64,000 bases of DNA from Amycolatopsis lurida (GCF_900105055.1 NZ_FNTA01000002.1:419133-483132), one strand, 5' to 3'. Shown: positions 53,673 through 63,102, numbered from the stretch's first letter. Notes: a model not told the origin generated them from the sequence alone. Program-made: numbers and translations.

Positions 53673-55132
53673 CCATGACCATCGACCGTCGTGACCTGTT
53701 CAGAGCCGGAGGCGGGCTCCTGGCCGTCACCGCCGTCGGCAGCCTGGCGCCGGGTAAGGCCCAAGCCGCCGAGGCCGCTCCCGCGTCGCTGACCACCCGG
53801 AATCCGCTGGTCGAACAGCGGGCCGACCCGTTCGTCACCCGGCCGGTGAACGGGATGTACTACCTGACCGGTTCGGTACCCGAATACGACCGCATCGTCG
53901 TGCGCGGCGCCGCCACGATCGACGGCCTGGCCACCGCCAGGGAGACGACGATCTGGCGGCGTCCGTCGTCGGGCAAGATGGGCGGCCACATCTGGGCGCC
54001 GGAACTGCACCGGATCGACGGGCGCTGGTACGTCTACTTCGCCGCGGGTGACTCCGACGACGTGTTCCGCATCCGGACCTACGTACTGGAGTCCACTGCG
54101 GACGATCCGCGCGCGGGTACCTGGGTGCTGCGCGGGCAGATGGTGACCAAGTGGGACACCTTCACCCTCGATTCGACGACGTTCGAGCATCGCGGCAAGC
54201 GCTACTTCGCCTGGGCGCAGAGCGAACCCGGGATCGCGACCAACAGCAACCTGTACCTCGCCGAGATGGCCTCGCCGCTGGCGCTCAAGGGCGATCCCGT
54301 CCGGCTCGCGGTGCCGACCCTGCCTTGGGAGATCCAGGGCTTCAAGGTCAACGAGGGGCCGGCGGTGCTCATCCGCAACGGGCGGGTGTTCATGACCTAC
54401 TCGGCGAGCGCCACCGACGCCCGGTACTGCATGGGCTTGCTGACCGCGGACGAACGGTCGGACCTGCTCGACCCGCGTTCGTGGACGAAGTCACCGCAGC
54501 CGGTGTTCACCACGAACGAGGCCACCCGGCAGTACGGGCCGGGGCACAACTCGTTCACCGTCGCCGAGGACGGCTCGGACGTGCTCGTGTACCACGCCCG
54601 CGACTACCGCGACATCACCGGCGATCCGCTGTACGACCCGAACCGGCACACGCGGGTGCAACGGTTGTACTGGAACGACGACGGGACACCGAGTTTCGGT
54701 GTGCCGGTGGGCAAGGGCGGGCCTTGCGTGCGACTGTCCCCGTTGGACGATCCGGCGTTGTACGTGCGGCACTACGAGTACCGGCTGACCGCCGACGGCA
54801 ACGTCCGCGAGCTCGCCGATTCGCAGTTCCGCATCGTCGCGGGGTTCCGTGGCGCGGGCACCGTCGCCCTGCAGTCGGTGAACTTCCCGGACCGGTACGT
54901 CCGGGTCGTGGACGCGACGACCGTGCGGATCGATCCGTACGAGGAGAGCGACGCGTACGGCCGGGCGGCGAGTTTCACCCAGGTGCCGGGCCTTTCCGAC
55001 CGGCTGGCGGTGTCGTTCCGCCTCCCGGGTGAACCTGCCACCTATTTGGCCCACGACAAGGGAAGGATCTTGGTCTTCCGTCCCGGTACCGCGGTGCGGG
55101 ATCGTCAACGGGTCAGCTTCCGGCTCAGCTGA
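53669..55132 (+). CDS. Tat-exported GH43 arabinofuranosidase/arabinanase with CBM42-like domain
   Basis: 487 residues. A twin-arginine signal (TIDRRDLFRAGGG) with cleavage near AQAAEA. Five-bladed propeller GH43 core (about 40-345): base D53 in RADPFVTR, modulating D168 in LDSTTF, acid E229 in VNEGPAV. The C-terminal part (about 355-485, LQSVNFPDRYVRVVDATTVR) is an arabinofuranose-binding AbfB/CBM42-type beta-trefoil. The ATGA overlap couples it to GH51. Use of Tat here and Sec for its neighbour means the two reach the outside by different routes. Confidence 0.87.
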   Translation: MTMTIDRRDLFRAGGGLLAVTAVGSLAPGKAQAAEAAPASLTTRNPLVEQRADPFVTRPVNGMYYLTGSVPEYDRIVVRGAATIDGLATARETTIWRRPSSGKMGGHIWAPELHRIDGRWYVYFAAGDSDDVFRIRTYVLESTADDPRAGTWVLRGQMVTKWDTFTLDSTTFEHRGKRYFAWAQSEPGIATNSNLYLAEMASPLALKGDPVRLAVPTLPWEIQGFKVNEGPAVLIRNGRVFMTYSASATDARYCMGLLTADERSDLLDPRSWTKSPQPVFTTNEATRQYGPGHNSFTVAEDGSDVLVYHARDYRDITGDPLYDPNRHTRVQRLYWNDDGTPSFGVPVGKGGPCVRLSPLDDPALYVRHYEYRLTADGNVRELADSQFRIVAGFRGAGTVALQSVNFPDRYVRVVDATTVRIDPYEESDAYGRAASFTQVPGLSDRLAVSFRLPGEPATYLAHDKGRILVFRPGTAVRDRQRVSFRLS

Positions 55133-55154
55133 ACTCTCTGGGAGGTTGAACGCA

Positions 55155-58100
55155 GTGCTGCGAACACGCCCCATCGTCCTGGTCCTGGCGATGCTCGCCG
55201 GGACCCTCGTCGCGGCCGTCACTCCGGCCGTCGCCGACGTCCAGTCCTATCTCGACGATCCACGCAAAGTCGCCGAAGGCCAGGAGCCACCGCACGCATT
55301 CCTTCGCCCCTACGCCGACGTCTCGGCCGCGGCCCGCCGAGATGAACGCAGTCCCTACACCCAGTCGCTCGACGGCAAGTGGCGGATCGCGATGGCGGAC
55401 AACCCGTCACAGGTACCGGCGGGATTCCATGAGGACGGCTACGACGCGTCGCGCTGGCGCGAGGTCTCCGTCCCGCACACCTGGCAGACGGACGGTCTGG
55501 ACCACCCGATCTTCCGCAACATCGCCACCGAGATCCAGCCCGACGACCCGCCGCGCGTCCCGCGTGACGTCAACCCGACCGGCGCCTACGTCCGTGACTT
55601 CACCCTGCCCGCGGACTGGACGGAACGCTTGACCTTCCTGCGCTTCGAGGGTGTCACGTCGGCGTACTTCGTCTGGGTCAACGGGAAGTACATCGGCTAC
55701 GACCAGGGCGGCTACACACCGGCGGAGTTCGACATCTCCTCCGCGCTGCGCCCGGGCCCGAACCGGATCGCCGTGCAGGTGCACCGCTGGAGCGCGGGCG
55801 CCTATCTGGAGGACGTCGACCAGTGGCGGTACTCGGGCATCTTCCGCTCGGTGACCCTGCATTCGACGCCGGGCACGTTCATCCAGGACGTCGGGCTGAC
55901 GACCGACCTCGACGCGACCTACACCGACGCCACCCTCAAGGCCACGGTCGAGGTCGCCACCAAACCCGGTGGCACCACGGGCCGGCACCGAGTCGGGCTG
56001 AGCCTGCGCGACGCCGCAGGCAAGGAGGCCGGGACCGCGAGCGGGGAGGTGGATGCGGGTGGCAAGACCACGCTGAACCTGCCCGTCCGCAATCCGGCGA
56101 AGTGGACCGACGAGACACCGAACCTGTACACGGCCGTCCTCACACTGACCGCTCCCGACGGCCGCGTCACGCACATCACCAGCGAGACGGTCGGGTTCCG
56201 CGAGATCGAGATCCGCGACAAACAGCTGCTGGTCAACGGGAAACGGGTGCTCTTCAAGGGCGTCAACCGGGCGGAGACCGACCCCGACCACGGCAGGCAC
56301 GTGCCCCGGCGCGCGCAGGAACGCGACGTCGCGCTGATGAAGCAGCTCAACGTCAACGCGGTCCGCACCTCGCACTACCCGTCGGATCCCTATTTCTACG
56401 AACTGGCCGACCGGCACGGGCTGTGGATCGACGACGAGATCGACATCGAGACCCACAACCACGAGAACTGCGCTCAGTACTGCCAGGCGAACGACCCGGC
56501 GTGGCGTGACGCGTTCTTCGACCGCATGATCGGCATGGTCGAACGGGACAAGAACCACCCGAGCGTGTTCCTGTGGGACACCGGCAACGAGGCGGGCCTC
56601 GGCGCGCATCACTTCGCGTTGGCGGAATGGCTGGACGCGAACGAACCGACCCGGCCGATCTACCACCAGTCGAACAGCCCGGACGGGGACGCGCCGTTCG
56701 CGGACGTGTGGGGTCCGCGGTATCCGTCTCCGGAGAAGTTCGCCGAGCAGGCGAAGAACACCACCAAGCCGCTGATCTTCGGCGAGTACGCCCACGCCAT
56801 GGGCAACAGCCTCGGCAACTTCCGGGAGTTCTGGGACACGATCCGGGCGAATCCGCAGACCCAGGGCGGGTTCATCTGGGACTGGGCGGAGCAGAACATC
56901 CGGCAGCGGATCCGGATCACGCCCGATTCGTCGGGCAACGACATCTCGGCGCACCTCAGCGGGAAGCCGGAGCTGGTCGACGGCCATCGCGGCAAGGCGC
57001 TGGCCCTGTCAGGCCTGGACGATTTCGTCGAGGTCTACCGCGACCGGAAGCTCGACATCACCGGGAAGGCGCTGACCCTCGACGCCTGGGTGAAGCCTGG
57101 GAAGTGGACCGGCGATTTCCGCATCCTCGGCAAGGGCGACCACCAGTACGCGCTCAAGATGAAGACGCAGGACACCCTGGAGTTCTTCATCCACAGTGGA
57201 ACGTGGCAGGCGGTGCAGGCGAAGGTGCCCGCCGATTTCTACGGCAACTGGCACCGGGTGAGCGGCACCTACGACGGAACCGCCTTGCGGCTCTATCTCG
57301 ACGGCAAGGAGATCGGGAGCAAACCGTTCACCGGCGCGATCGACTCGTCTTCGGCGGAGGTCAACATCGGCCGTGACTTCGAGACGTCGTGGAACGACCC
57401 GTCGAGTATCGGCTGGATGGGTCGCGGCGCCGTCGACGACGTCCGCATCTACGACAAGCCGCTGTCCGCGGCGGAACTGTCCGGCTCCACCCCGGCGGGC
57501 GGTGCCGTCCTGGCGCTGGACTTCGACAGCGTCGCGGACCGGGGAAGCCACCTGTCCTACGGCTCCAGTCTGTCCGGTGTGGACGGTCTGATCGACTCGG
57601 ATCGTTCGGCGCAGCCGGAGACCGCGCAGATGGCGTGGGCGCATCAGCCGCTCCGGTTCGCTTACTCGGGTGGTTCGTTGTCGGTGGCCAACGAGCGTCA
57701 GTTCAAGGGCACCGACGAGCTGAACCTGCGGTGGCGGATCCAGGAAGGCTCCCGGATCGTCGCCCGGGGCGAGCAGCCGTTGCGGGTCGCCGCCGGGACG
57801 ACCGGGCGGATCGCCGTGCCCGTGCCGCCGAATCCCTCGGACCGTGAGCGGTTCCTCACCGTCGAGGCGGTGACGACCCAGGGCGAGCCGATGCTCGCGC
57901 GAGGGCACGTGCTGGCACACGACCAGTTCTCCTTGGGCGGAAAGCGGATTCCCGGGCTGGACCGGAGTCCGCTCGACGGGAAGTCCGTCGGGGTCGTCGA
58001 GGACGCGGGTTCGGTGACGGCGTCGGCGGCGGGTGTCACGTACAAGGTGGACAAGGCCACCGGCGCGCTGGCGTCCATCCGGCACCAGGGCAAGGAACTG

Positions 58101-58889
58101 CTGACCGCCGGGCCGAAGCTCGACGCGTGGCGGGCGCCCATCAGCAACGAGACCTTCGCCTGGGGCAGGGCCGAGGGCGAGGACTGGCGTAAGGCCGGTC
58201 TGGATCGCTTGAAGACCACGGTCACCGGGGTGCGGGTCGAGAAGGACGGCTCGCGTGGCGTGCGGGTGATCGTCGACAGCCGGGTCGCGGCGCCCGACGT
58301 CGCGGGGGCGTGGTTCGACCAGACGATGACCTACGCCGTCGACCGGACCGGGACCTTGAGCCTCGGCAACCGGGTGGTGCCGCAAGGGAGCGTGCGCACA
58401 CTGCCGTATCTGCCCCGGATCGGAGTCTCGCTCGCGGTACCGGACCGATACGACCGGTTCACCTGGTATGGGCGAAAAGCCGAGAGCTACGTCGACCGCA
58501 AGGACGGCACGCCGATCGGCGTGCAGTCGAGCACGGTGGACCAGCAGTACGTCGAGTACCACCGGCCACAGGACCACGGCAACCACACCGACAGCCGGTG
58601 GGCGCTGCTCACCGACGGCCGGACCGGTGGCCTGCTGGTCGGCGGCGCGAACGACGTCAGCGTGACACCGTTCGACGATCTCGACCGGGCGGCGTATCCG
58701 TTCCAGTTGCAGCGCAACAAGGGCTGGTTCACGCTGCACGCGAGCCACGCGGTGACCGGGGTCGGTGACACGCCGAACCCGGTGCGGGAACGCAGTCAGG
58801 TCCAACCGGACAGCACGTACGAGTACACGCTGTCGCTTCGGCCGTTGACCTCGCAGGAAGCGCGAGCGGGGCTGCCGGAAGGCGGCTGA
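55155..58889 (+). CDS. Secreted GH2 beta-galactosidase with inserted LamG-like domain
   Basis: 1244 residues from a GTG with GGAGG 9 bases upstream; Sec signal to about residue 28. LacZ-like order: sugar-binding and Ig domains (about 50-370), TIM barrel with acid/base E479 in DTGNEAGLG and nucleophile E544 in IFGEYAHAMGNS. A LamG/concanavalin module (about 595-775, LTLDAWVKPGKWTGDFRILG) is inserted, then DUF4981-like and a Bgal_small_N C-terminus (about 960-1235). It would cut beta-galactosyl residues of arabinogalactan exposed by the two arabinofuranosidases encoded just upstream. Confidence 0.9.
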   Translation: MLRTRPIVLVLAMLAGTLVAAVTPAVADVQSYLDDPRKVAEGQEPPHAFLRPYADVSAAARRDERSPYTQSLDGKWRIAMADNPSQVPAGFHEDGYDASRWREVSVPHTWQTDGLDHPIFRNIATEIQPDDPPRVPRDVNPTGAYVRDFTLPADWTERLTFLRFEGVTSAYFVWVNGKYIGYDQGGYTPAEFDISSALRPGPNRIAVQVHRWSAGAYLEDVDQWRYSGIFRSVTLHSTPGTFIQDVGLTTDLDATYTDATLKATVEVATKPGGTTGRHRVGLSLRDAAGKEAGTASGEVDAGGKTTLNLPVRNPAKWTDETPNLYTAVLTLTAPDGRVTHITSETVGFREIEIRDKQLLVNGKRVLFKGVNRAETDPDHGRHVPRRAQERDVALMKQLNVNAVRTSHYPSDPYFYELADRHGLWIDDEIDIETHNHENCAQYCQANDPAWRDAFFDRMIGMVERDKNHPSVFLWDTGNEAGLGAHHFALAEWLDANEPTRPIYHQSNSPDGDAPFADVWGPRYPSPEKFAEQAKNTTKPLIFGEYAHAMGNSLGNFREFWDTIRANPQTQGGFIWDWAEQNIRQRIRITPDSSGNDISAHLSGKPELVDGHRGKALALSGLDDFVEVYRDRKLDITGKALTLDAWVKPGKWTGDFRILGKGDHQYALKMKTQDTLEFFIHSGTWQAVQAKVPADFYGNWHRVSGTYDGTALRLYLDGKEIGSKPFTGAIDSSSAEVNIGRDFETSWNDPSSIGWMGRGAVDDVRIYDKPLSAAELSGSTPAGGAVLALDFDSVADRGSHLSYGSSLSGVDGLIDSDRSAQPETAQMAWAHQPLRFAYSGGSLSVANERQFKGTDELNLRWRIQEGSRIVARGEQPLRVAAGTTGRIAVPVPPNPSDRERFLTVEAVTTQGEPMLARGHVLAHDQFSLGGKRIPGLDRSPLDGKSVGVVEDAGSVTASAAGVTYKVDKATGALASIRHQGKELLTAGPKLDAWRAPISNETFAWGRAEGEDWRKAGLDRLKTTVTGVRVEKDGSRGVRVIVDSRVAAPDVAGAWFDQTMTYAVDRTGTLSLGNRVVPQGSVRTLPYLPRIGVSLAVPDRYDRFTWYGRKAESYVDRKDGTPIGVQSSTVDQQYVEYHRPQDHGNHTDSRWALLTDGRTGGLLVGGANDVSVTPFDDLDRAAYPFQLQRNKGWFTLHASHAVTGVGDTPNPVRERSQVQPDSTYEYTLSLRPLTSQEARAGLPEGG

Positions 58890-58897
58890 CCTACCGG

Positions 58898-58933
58898 GCG
58901 GGATCCCTTCACTGCACGGTGAAGGGATCCCGC
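58898..58933. terminator. Perfect 15-bp hairpin after the GH2 gene
   Basis: GCGGGATCCCTTCAC pairs exactly with GTGAAGGGATCCCGC across a 6-base loop. Terminator of the secreted glycosidase operon. Confidence 0.8.
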
Positions 58934-59273
58934 GCGGCGAAGAACTCGTGCTCCCGTAGCCGCCCTTCGACCTGGGGCCCGAGTCGCCGATGCGGTGCGA
59001 TCGACGCCTCGTTGGACGCGTAGATGTGCACTTCGCATTTGTGGCATCGACGCTCGCCGAACATGGAGGTGAGCAGAATCCGGGCGGCGTCCGCGGCGTT
59101 GGTGGTCGTGACCGGCCTGCCCGTCGATCGGCGCCGGAACCCACGAGTTCCCGGTCTTCGAGGGTTTCGATGGCGAGCAGGACTCGTCCCCCTCGCGCTC
59201 TTTGGCCGACTGGGTCTCCGCCACTGCCGCACAGGCGGACCTTGTCACCGGCCCAGAGCGAAGTCATGGGCAT
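58909..59273 (-). pseudogene. Possible frameshifted small gene, unknown function
   Basis: Two frames on this strand look protein-like and abut. From an ATG at 59273 one reads MTSLWAGDKVRLCGSGGDPV then GRVLLAIETLEDRELVGSGAD; near 59115-59130 sense moves to another frame, VTTTNAADAARILLTSMFGE then RRCHKCEVHIYASNEASIAP, ending at 58909 inside the hairpin. A one-base change would join them into about 120 residues with a CxxC pair. No family is recognised. An uninterrupted 107-residue frame also exists from 59232, but its N-terminus is of low-complexity shadow type. Confidence 0.35.
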
Positions 59274-59366
59274 GCTGCTTCGTCCGGGTGATGTCGGCAC
59301 GAGGCACGGTTCGAGGCCGTCCGCTGTCGCTAGTCTCGATCTTCGACTGCGAGGGAGATTGAATTC

Positions 59367-59771
59367 ATGGCGGAATGGGCCGATCTGGTCGCGTTCGTAC
59401 GGCACGAATATCGGGTGGTGAAGGACGAAACGGACGAAATTCGCATCCGGTTGTCCTATGGTGACGACGACTACGAAGAGCGGGCCCAGACCGTGGTCAT
59501 CGCGCGGGAGGTCTTCGACCGCCGTGAGGACTGGGTGCAGATCGCGACACCGTTCGCGCGGGTCAGCGAGGTCGACCTGGAGTCCGTGCTGACCGAGATC
59601 GGCAACACGATCGTCGTCGGGGGACTGGTGGTCATGGGAGAGCACCTGGTGCTGCGCCATTCCCTGCCGTTGGTGAACCTCGACATCAACGAGTTCACCG
59701 ACCCGCTCGAACTCGTCGCGGGTTCGGCGGAGCTGCTCGAGCAGCAGTTCACCGGACGCGACGACTACTGA
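59367..59771 (+). CDS. YbjN/CesT-like small chaperone-fold protein
   Basis: 134 residues. The pattern of an N-terminal helix, strands (DEIRIRLSYGDDDYEERAQT, WVQIATPFARV) and a hydrophobic later strand-helix (VVGGLVVMGEHLVLRHSLPL) ending in an acidic helix (ELLEQQF) fits the type III chaperone-like/YbjN fold common in actinobacteria, which binds peptides. A GGGAG tract precedes the ATG by 10 bases. It overlaps the convergent zinc-finger-like gene by 23 bases. No specific function is known. Confidence 0.7.
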   Translation: MAEWADLVAFVRHEYRVVKDETDEIRIRLSYGDDDYEERAQTVVIAREVFDRREDWVQIATPFARVSEVDLESVLTEIGNTIVVGGLVVMGEHLVLRHSLPLVNLDINEFTDPLELVAGSAELLEQQFTGRDDY

Positions 59772-60303
59772 GCCGGGTGACCTCTTCGAACGAGGTCACA
59801 CGCTCGCATTCCTCTTCCGTGAGCTTGTTGATCGTTGCCCGGTACGCCTGCGCTTGAGCCGTACCGGGCAGCTCGCCCTCGAGGAGTAGCGGAAGGCCGA
59901 GTTCGAAACCACAGCGGGCCCGCGCACCGTAGCGGTGCCGGGTGCGGGCGACCGCGGTGGCGACGCGGAGCCCGTGCTCGGTGCCCGGCGGTGTGGCGGG
60001 CCTGTCGGTCTCGATGGCCGCGAACCGGAAGCCGTTGGCCTGGTCGCATTTCTCACAGCCGACGGGACCCGCGCCGAGCCCGTTGCCGCAATCGATGCAG
60101 GTCAACCTGTCGAAGGCGGCGTCGACGACTCGCCATTCGAACACGGAAGTGTCGGCGACGACCGATTCGGCGAGGTCGGTTTCCTCTTTCGTCCCGGCGG
60201 TCACCTCGTATTCCGCGAGGAACGACCGCCACCGGTCCTCGATGCTCGCTTCGACCTCGGTCAAAGCCTCGGCGGGGGCACCGCCGCGCGGAAGTGCGGT
60301 CAT
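59749..60303 (-). CDS. Hypothetical protein with a zinc-ribbon-like CxxC pair
   Basis: 184 residues. The middle holds LTCIDCGNGLGAGPVGCEKC, a CxxC-N10-CxxC arrangement expected to bind zinc. The N-terminal third is acidic and helical; after the ribbon it reads FRFAAIETDRPATPPGTEHG and ends in a helical region. No family is recognised. It is divergent from an MFS transporter with 40 bases between starts and overlaps the YbjN-like gene at its 3' end. Confidence 0.6.
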   Translation of the reverse strand: MTALPRGGAPAEALTEVEASIEDRWRSFLAEYEVTAGTKEETDLAESVVADTSVFEWRVVDAAFDRLTCIDCGNGLGAGPVGCEKCDQANGFRFAAIETDRPATPPGTEHGLRVATAVARTRHRYGARARCGFELGLPLLLEGELPGTAQAQAYRATINKLTEEECERVTSFEEVTRLSSRRVR

Positions 60304-60343
60304 GGCACGACCCTAAACCGCGATCGTCGTTAAGGTGTGCGCT

Positions 60344-61690
60344 ATGGGGCCGTCGAGATGGGGTGGGCTCGCGGCGCTGCTCGCGGGGTTCTTCGTGCTC
60401 TTGCTCGACACGACCATCGTCGCGGTGGCGAGCCCGAGCATCCAAGCCGATCTGGGCGGGGATGTCGCCGCGCTCTTCTGGGTGACGGCGGGCTATCTGC
60501 TGGCGTTTTCGGTTCCGCTGCTGGTCGCCGGTCGTCTCGGCGATCTGTTCGACCCCAAGCGGGTCTACCTTTTCGGCATGGGAGGCTTCGGCGTCGCCTC
60601 GGCACTGTGCGGGCTCGCGCCGTCGATGGGCTGGCTCATCGCGTTCCGGATCCTGCAAGGCCTGGCGGCGGCCGCGATGGCACCGCAACCACTCACGTTG
60701 ATCCGACGGCTCTTCGCCGAAGACGAGCGGGGCCGCGCTTTCGGCATCTGGGGTTCGGTCGCGGCAGCGGCCACCTTGCTCGGCCCCATTCTGGGTGGGT
60801 TGCTGACAGCGAGCCTGGACTGGCGCTGGATTTTCTGGGTCAATGTGCCGCTCTGCGCCGTCGCCGTCGTCCTGGGCATCCGCCTGATTCCGGGAAGCCA
60901 GGGGAGTAGCACACGCTTCGATCTGCTCGGAGCCGCGTTGAGTACGGCGGGCCTGAGTCTTCTGGTGTGGGCCCTCCTGTCGTGGAGCCCGCTTTCTGTG
61001 CCTGCGACCGCCCTCGCCGGTGTGCTGCTCGTCTTTTTCTGGTTTCGGGAAAGGGGTCAGGGCGAGGATGCCCTTGCTCCTGTGGGGCTTTATCGCTCGT
61101 CCGGGTATTTGTCCGCGAGTCTCGCGATGGCATCGCTCGGCGCGACGGTTCTCGCGATGGCACTGCCCACCATGCTTTACGTCCAAGAGATCCGCGGTTT
61201 CGGTCCGATGGAAGCCGCGATGGTCCTCGCGCCGGACGCGGTCGTCGCGATCCTGTTGTCCCCGCCGGCAGGCCGTTGGGTCGATCGGGTGGGCGGGCGA
61301 CGCCCGGCGATACTCGGCATGAGCCTGCTCGCTACGAGTATCCTGCTCATCGGGTTGGTGGTGGTGTTGAGCCTGAATCCCTGGTGGATCTCGGTGGGCG
61401 CCGCGTTTCTGGGTGCTGCCAACGCGATGGCATGGTCACCGCTGTCCGCCATCGCGATGGCATCCGTCGAACCCGATGCCGCGGGCGGCGCCTCGGGTCT
61501 GTTCAACACGGTCCGGCAGGTGGGTGCGGTGACCGGAGTGGCCGTGACCGGCGCGATCCTGGCGTGGCTCGAATCACGGCCGGCCTTGGCTTTCGCTGTC
61601 GTCTTCGGGTTCGTCGGTCTCGTCGCCGTTGGAGGTGTCGCGGCCGCACTTCGGCTTCCGGGGCGCTCGCGAGTTGTCGAGGGGGTCTGA
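60344..61690 (+). CDS. MFS drug exporter (DHA2/EmrB-like)
   Basis: 448 residues with about 12-14 membrane helices. FVLLLDTTIVAVASPSIQAD in the first helix and the motif A segment LLVAGRLGDLFDPKRV are typical of the EmrB/QacA proton-coupled efflux group; RILQGLAAAAMAPQPLTLI is motif B and GPILGGLL motif C. The substrate is unknown. An in-frame GTG at 60335 is an alternative start; AAGG lies 9 bases before the chosen ATG. Divergent from the zinc-ribbon protein. Confidence 0.8.
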   Translation: MGPSRWGGLAALLAGFFVLLLDTTIVAVASPSIQADLGGDVAALFWVTAGYLLAFSVPLLVAGRLGDLFDPKRVYLFGMGGFGVASALCGLAPSMGWLIAFRILQGLAAAAMAPQPLTLIRRLFAEDERGRAFGIWGSVAAAATLLGPILGGLLTASLDWRWIFWVNVPLCAVAVVLGIRLIPGSQGSSTRFDLLGAALSTAGLSLLVWALLSWSPLSVPATALAGVLLVFFWFRERGQGEDALAPVGLYRSSGYLSASLAMASLGATVLAMALPTMLYVQEIRGFGPMEAAMVLAPDAVVAILLSPPAGRWVDRVGGRRPAILGMSLLATSILLIGLVVVLSLNPWWISVGAAFLGAANAMAWSPLSAIAMASVEPDAAGGASGLFNTVRQVGAVTGVAVTGAILAWLESRPALAFAVVFGFVGLVAVGGVAAALRLPGRSRVVEGV

Positions 61691-61736
61691 ATCCTCCGCA
61701 ATTAGTCGGCTAATTGCCTTTCGGGGGCCTTGCGCA

Positions 61737-61767
61737 GAGTGATTCAGGTCGACGGCCTGATTCACTC
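61737..61767. terminator. Hairpin after the MFS gene
   Basis: GAGTGATTCAGG pairs with CCTGATTCACTC at 11 of 12 positions across a 7-base loop; a T-rich tract follows further on. Confidence 0.6.
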
Positions 61768-61808
61768 TTCAGTGGTTCCTGTTTCTTTTTGGCGGTTGCT
61801 TAAAATTA

Positions 61809-61822
61809 CGAACACGTGTTCG
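61809..61822. promoter_or_regulatory. LexA-type SOS box, right HNH gene
   Basis: CGAACACGTGTTCG, a perfect palindrome matching CGAAC-N4-GTTCG. It covers the -35 position relative to TATTCT at 61834-61839. Confidence 0.8.
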
Positions 61823-61845
61823 ATGAATTGCGGTATTCTGGAGGG

Positions 61846-63099
61846 GTGTCCGAGACTTTCCTTCCCGAGTTGCCGCAGGAGTTGTGGCGCGCTGGCAAGC
61901 TGGAGCTTGCTCATGGCGTGCAGCAGTCTTTGCGGGTGATTCGGATGGCTACCGCGGGTTTGGGGCGGTATTTGGCGGAGGTCGAGTCTCGGGGTGTCAA
62001 GGATTTGTACGGGTATGGCCGTACGGCTGCATGGTTCGCGGATGTGGCGGGGTTGTCGGTCGGTGAGGCGGGTGCGGTGGTGAAGCGGGCCATCGCGTTA
62101 AACCCGTCCCGGGCGTTGGACGGCACCGAGGTTCCGGCCGCGCTGCCCACGACCGCTGCGGTTGCGGCCGAGGGGTTGGTCGGGGATGAGCGGATCGATC
62201 AGATCCTGGAGATCTTGAAGAGACTTCCGGCCGACACCTCAGTGGAGGATCGGGCGAACGCGGAGAAGATTCTCGCCACCCTCGCTCGCGACGCTGGTCC
62301 TCGCCAGTTGGCGGACGCTGAAGCGAACCTTTTGGCGTTACTGGACCCCGACGGGAACGAGCCGAAAGACCCGGAACCTGCTGAGCCGCGCCGGGAGATC
62401 ACCCTGGAGCGCCGCAAGGACGGGTTCTGGAAGCTGACCGGGTTGCTCGATGACGAGACCGGTGCCCGCACCGCCGCCGCACTCGAGGCCTACGCCCAGC
62501 CACGACCCGTCGACGAGTTCGGCCAGGCGGACCTGCGGATGAAATGCGAGCGCATGGGTGACGCGTGGGTCGATCTCCTCGACCTGGCGATCGCCTGCCC
62601 GGACCAGCCCGGTACCAGCGGGTACCGGACGTTGGTGAACGTCACCATCGGGCTTGAGGAACTCAAATCCGGTCTCGGGACCGCGTGCCTGGATTTCGTC
62701 GGCACGATGACCGCGAGGGAAGCCCGCCTCGCTGCCTGTGACTGCCTGATGCTGCCGGTCGTGCTGAGCGCCGCGGGTGAACCCCTCGATGTGGGGCGAC
62801 TCAGACGGTTCGTCACACCGGGCCAGCGCCGGGCGTTGAACATCCGCGACGGGGGTTGCGCGTTCCCTGGCTGTCATCGGAAACCCAAGAATTGCCATGC
62901 TCACCACATTCATCACTGGGCAGACGGCGGGCCGACGGATCTTCGGAATCTGGTGCTGCTCTGCGGATTTCATCACCGGTTGATCCATCACGGTGACTGG
63001 GAAGTACGGATGGCGGCCGACGGGTTACCGGAATTCATCCCGCCTCAGTACCGGGATCCGCTCCGACATCCCCGCCGCAACACCCTGCATCGCGTCTGA
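61846..63099 (+). CDS. DUF222 / HNH endonuclease (13E12 family), right copy
   Basis: 417 residues from a GTG. It differs from the left copy by scattered substitutions, mostly in the first 60 residues (for example GRYLAEVESR versus GKFLAEIESR), and by one extra C-terminal valine; the HNH site (GGCAFPGCHRKPKNCHAHH) is intact. TATTCT ends 6 bases before the GTG, and GGAGG is too close to act as a ribosome-binding site, so translation is probably leaderless. SOS control is predicted from the perfect LexA box. Confidence 0.9.
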   Translation: MSETFLPELPQELWRAGKLELAHGVQQSLRVIRMATAGLGRYLAEVESRGVKDLYGYGRTAAWFADVAGLSVGEAGAVVKRAIALNPSRALDGTEVPAALPTTAAVAAEGLVGDERIDQILEILKRLPADTSVEDRANAEKILATLARDAGPRQLADAEANLLALLDPDGNEPKDPEPAEPRREITLERRKDGFWKLTGLLDDETGARTAAALEAYAQPRPVDEFGQADLRMKCERMGDAWVDLLDLAIACPDQPGTSGYRTLVNVTIGLEELKSGLGTACLDFVGTMTAREARLAACDCLMLPVVLSAAGEPLDVGRLRRFVTPGQRRALNIRDGGCAFPGCHRKPKNCHAHHIHHWADGGPTDLRNLVLLCGFHHRLIHHGDWEVRMAADGLPEFIPPQYRDPLRHPRRNTLHRV

Positions 63100-63102
63100 G
63101 CC

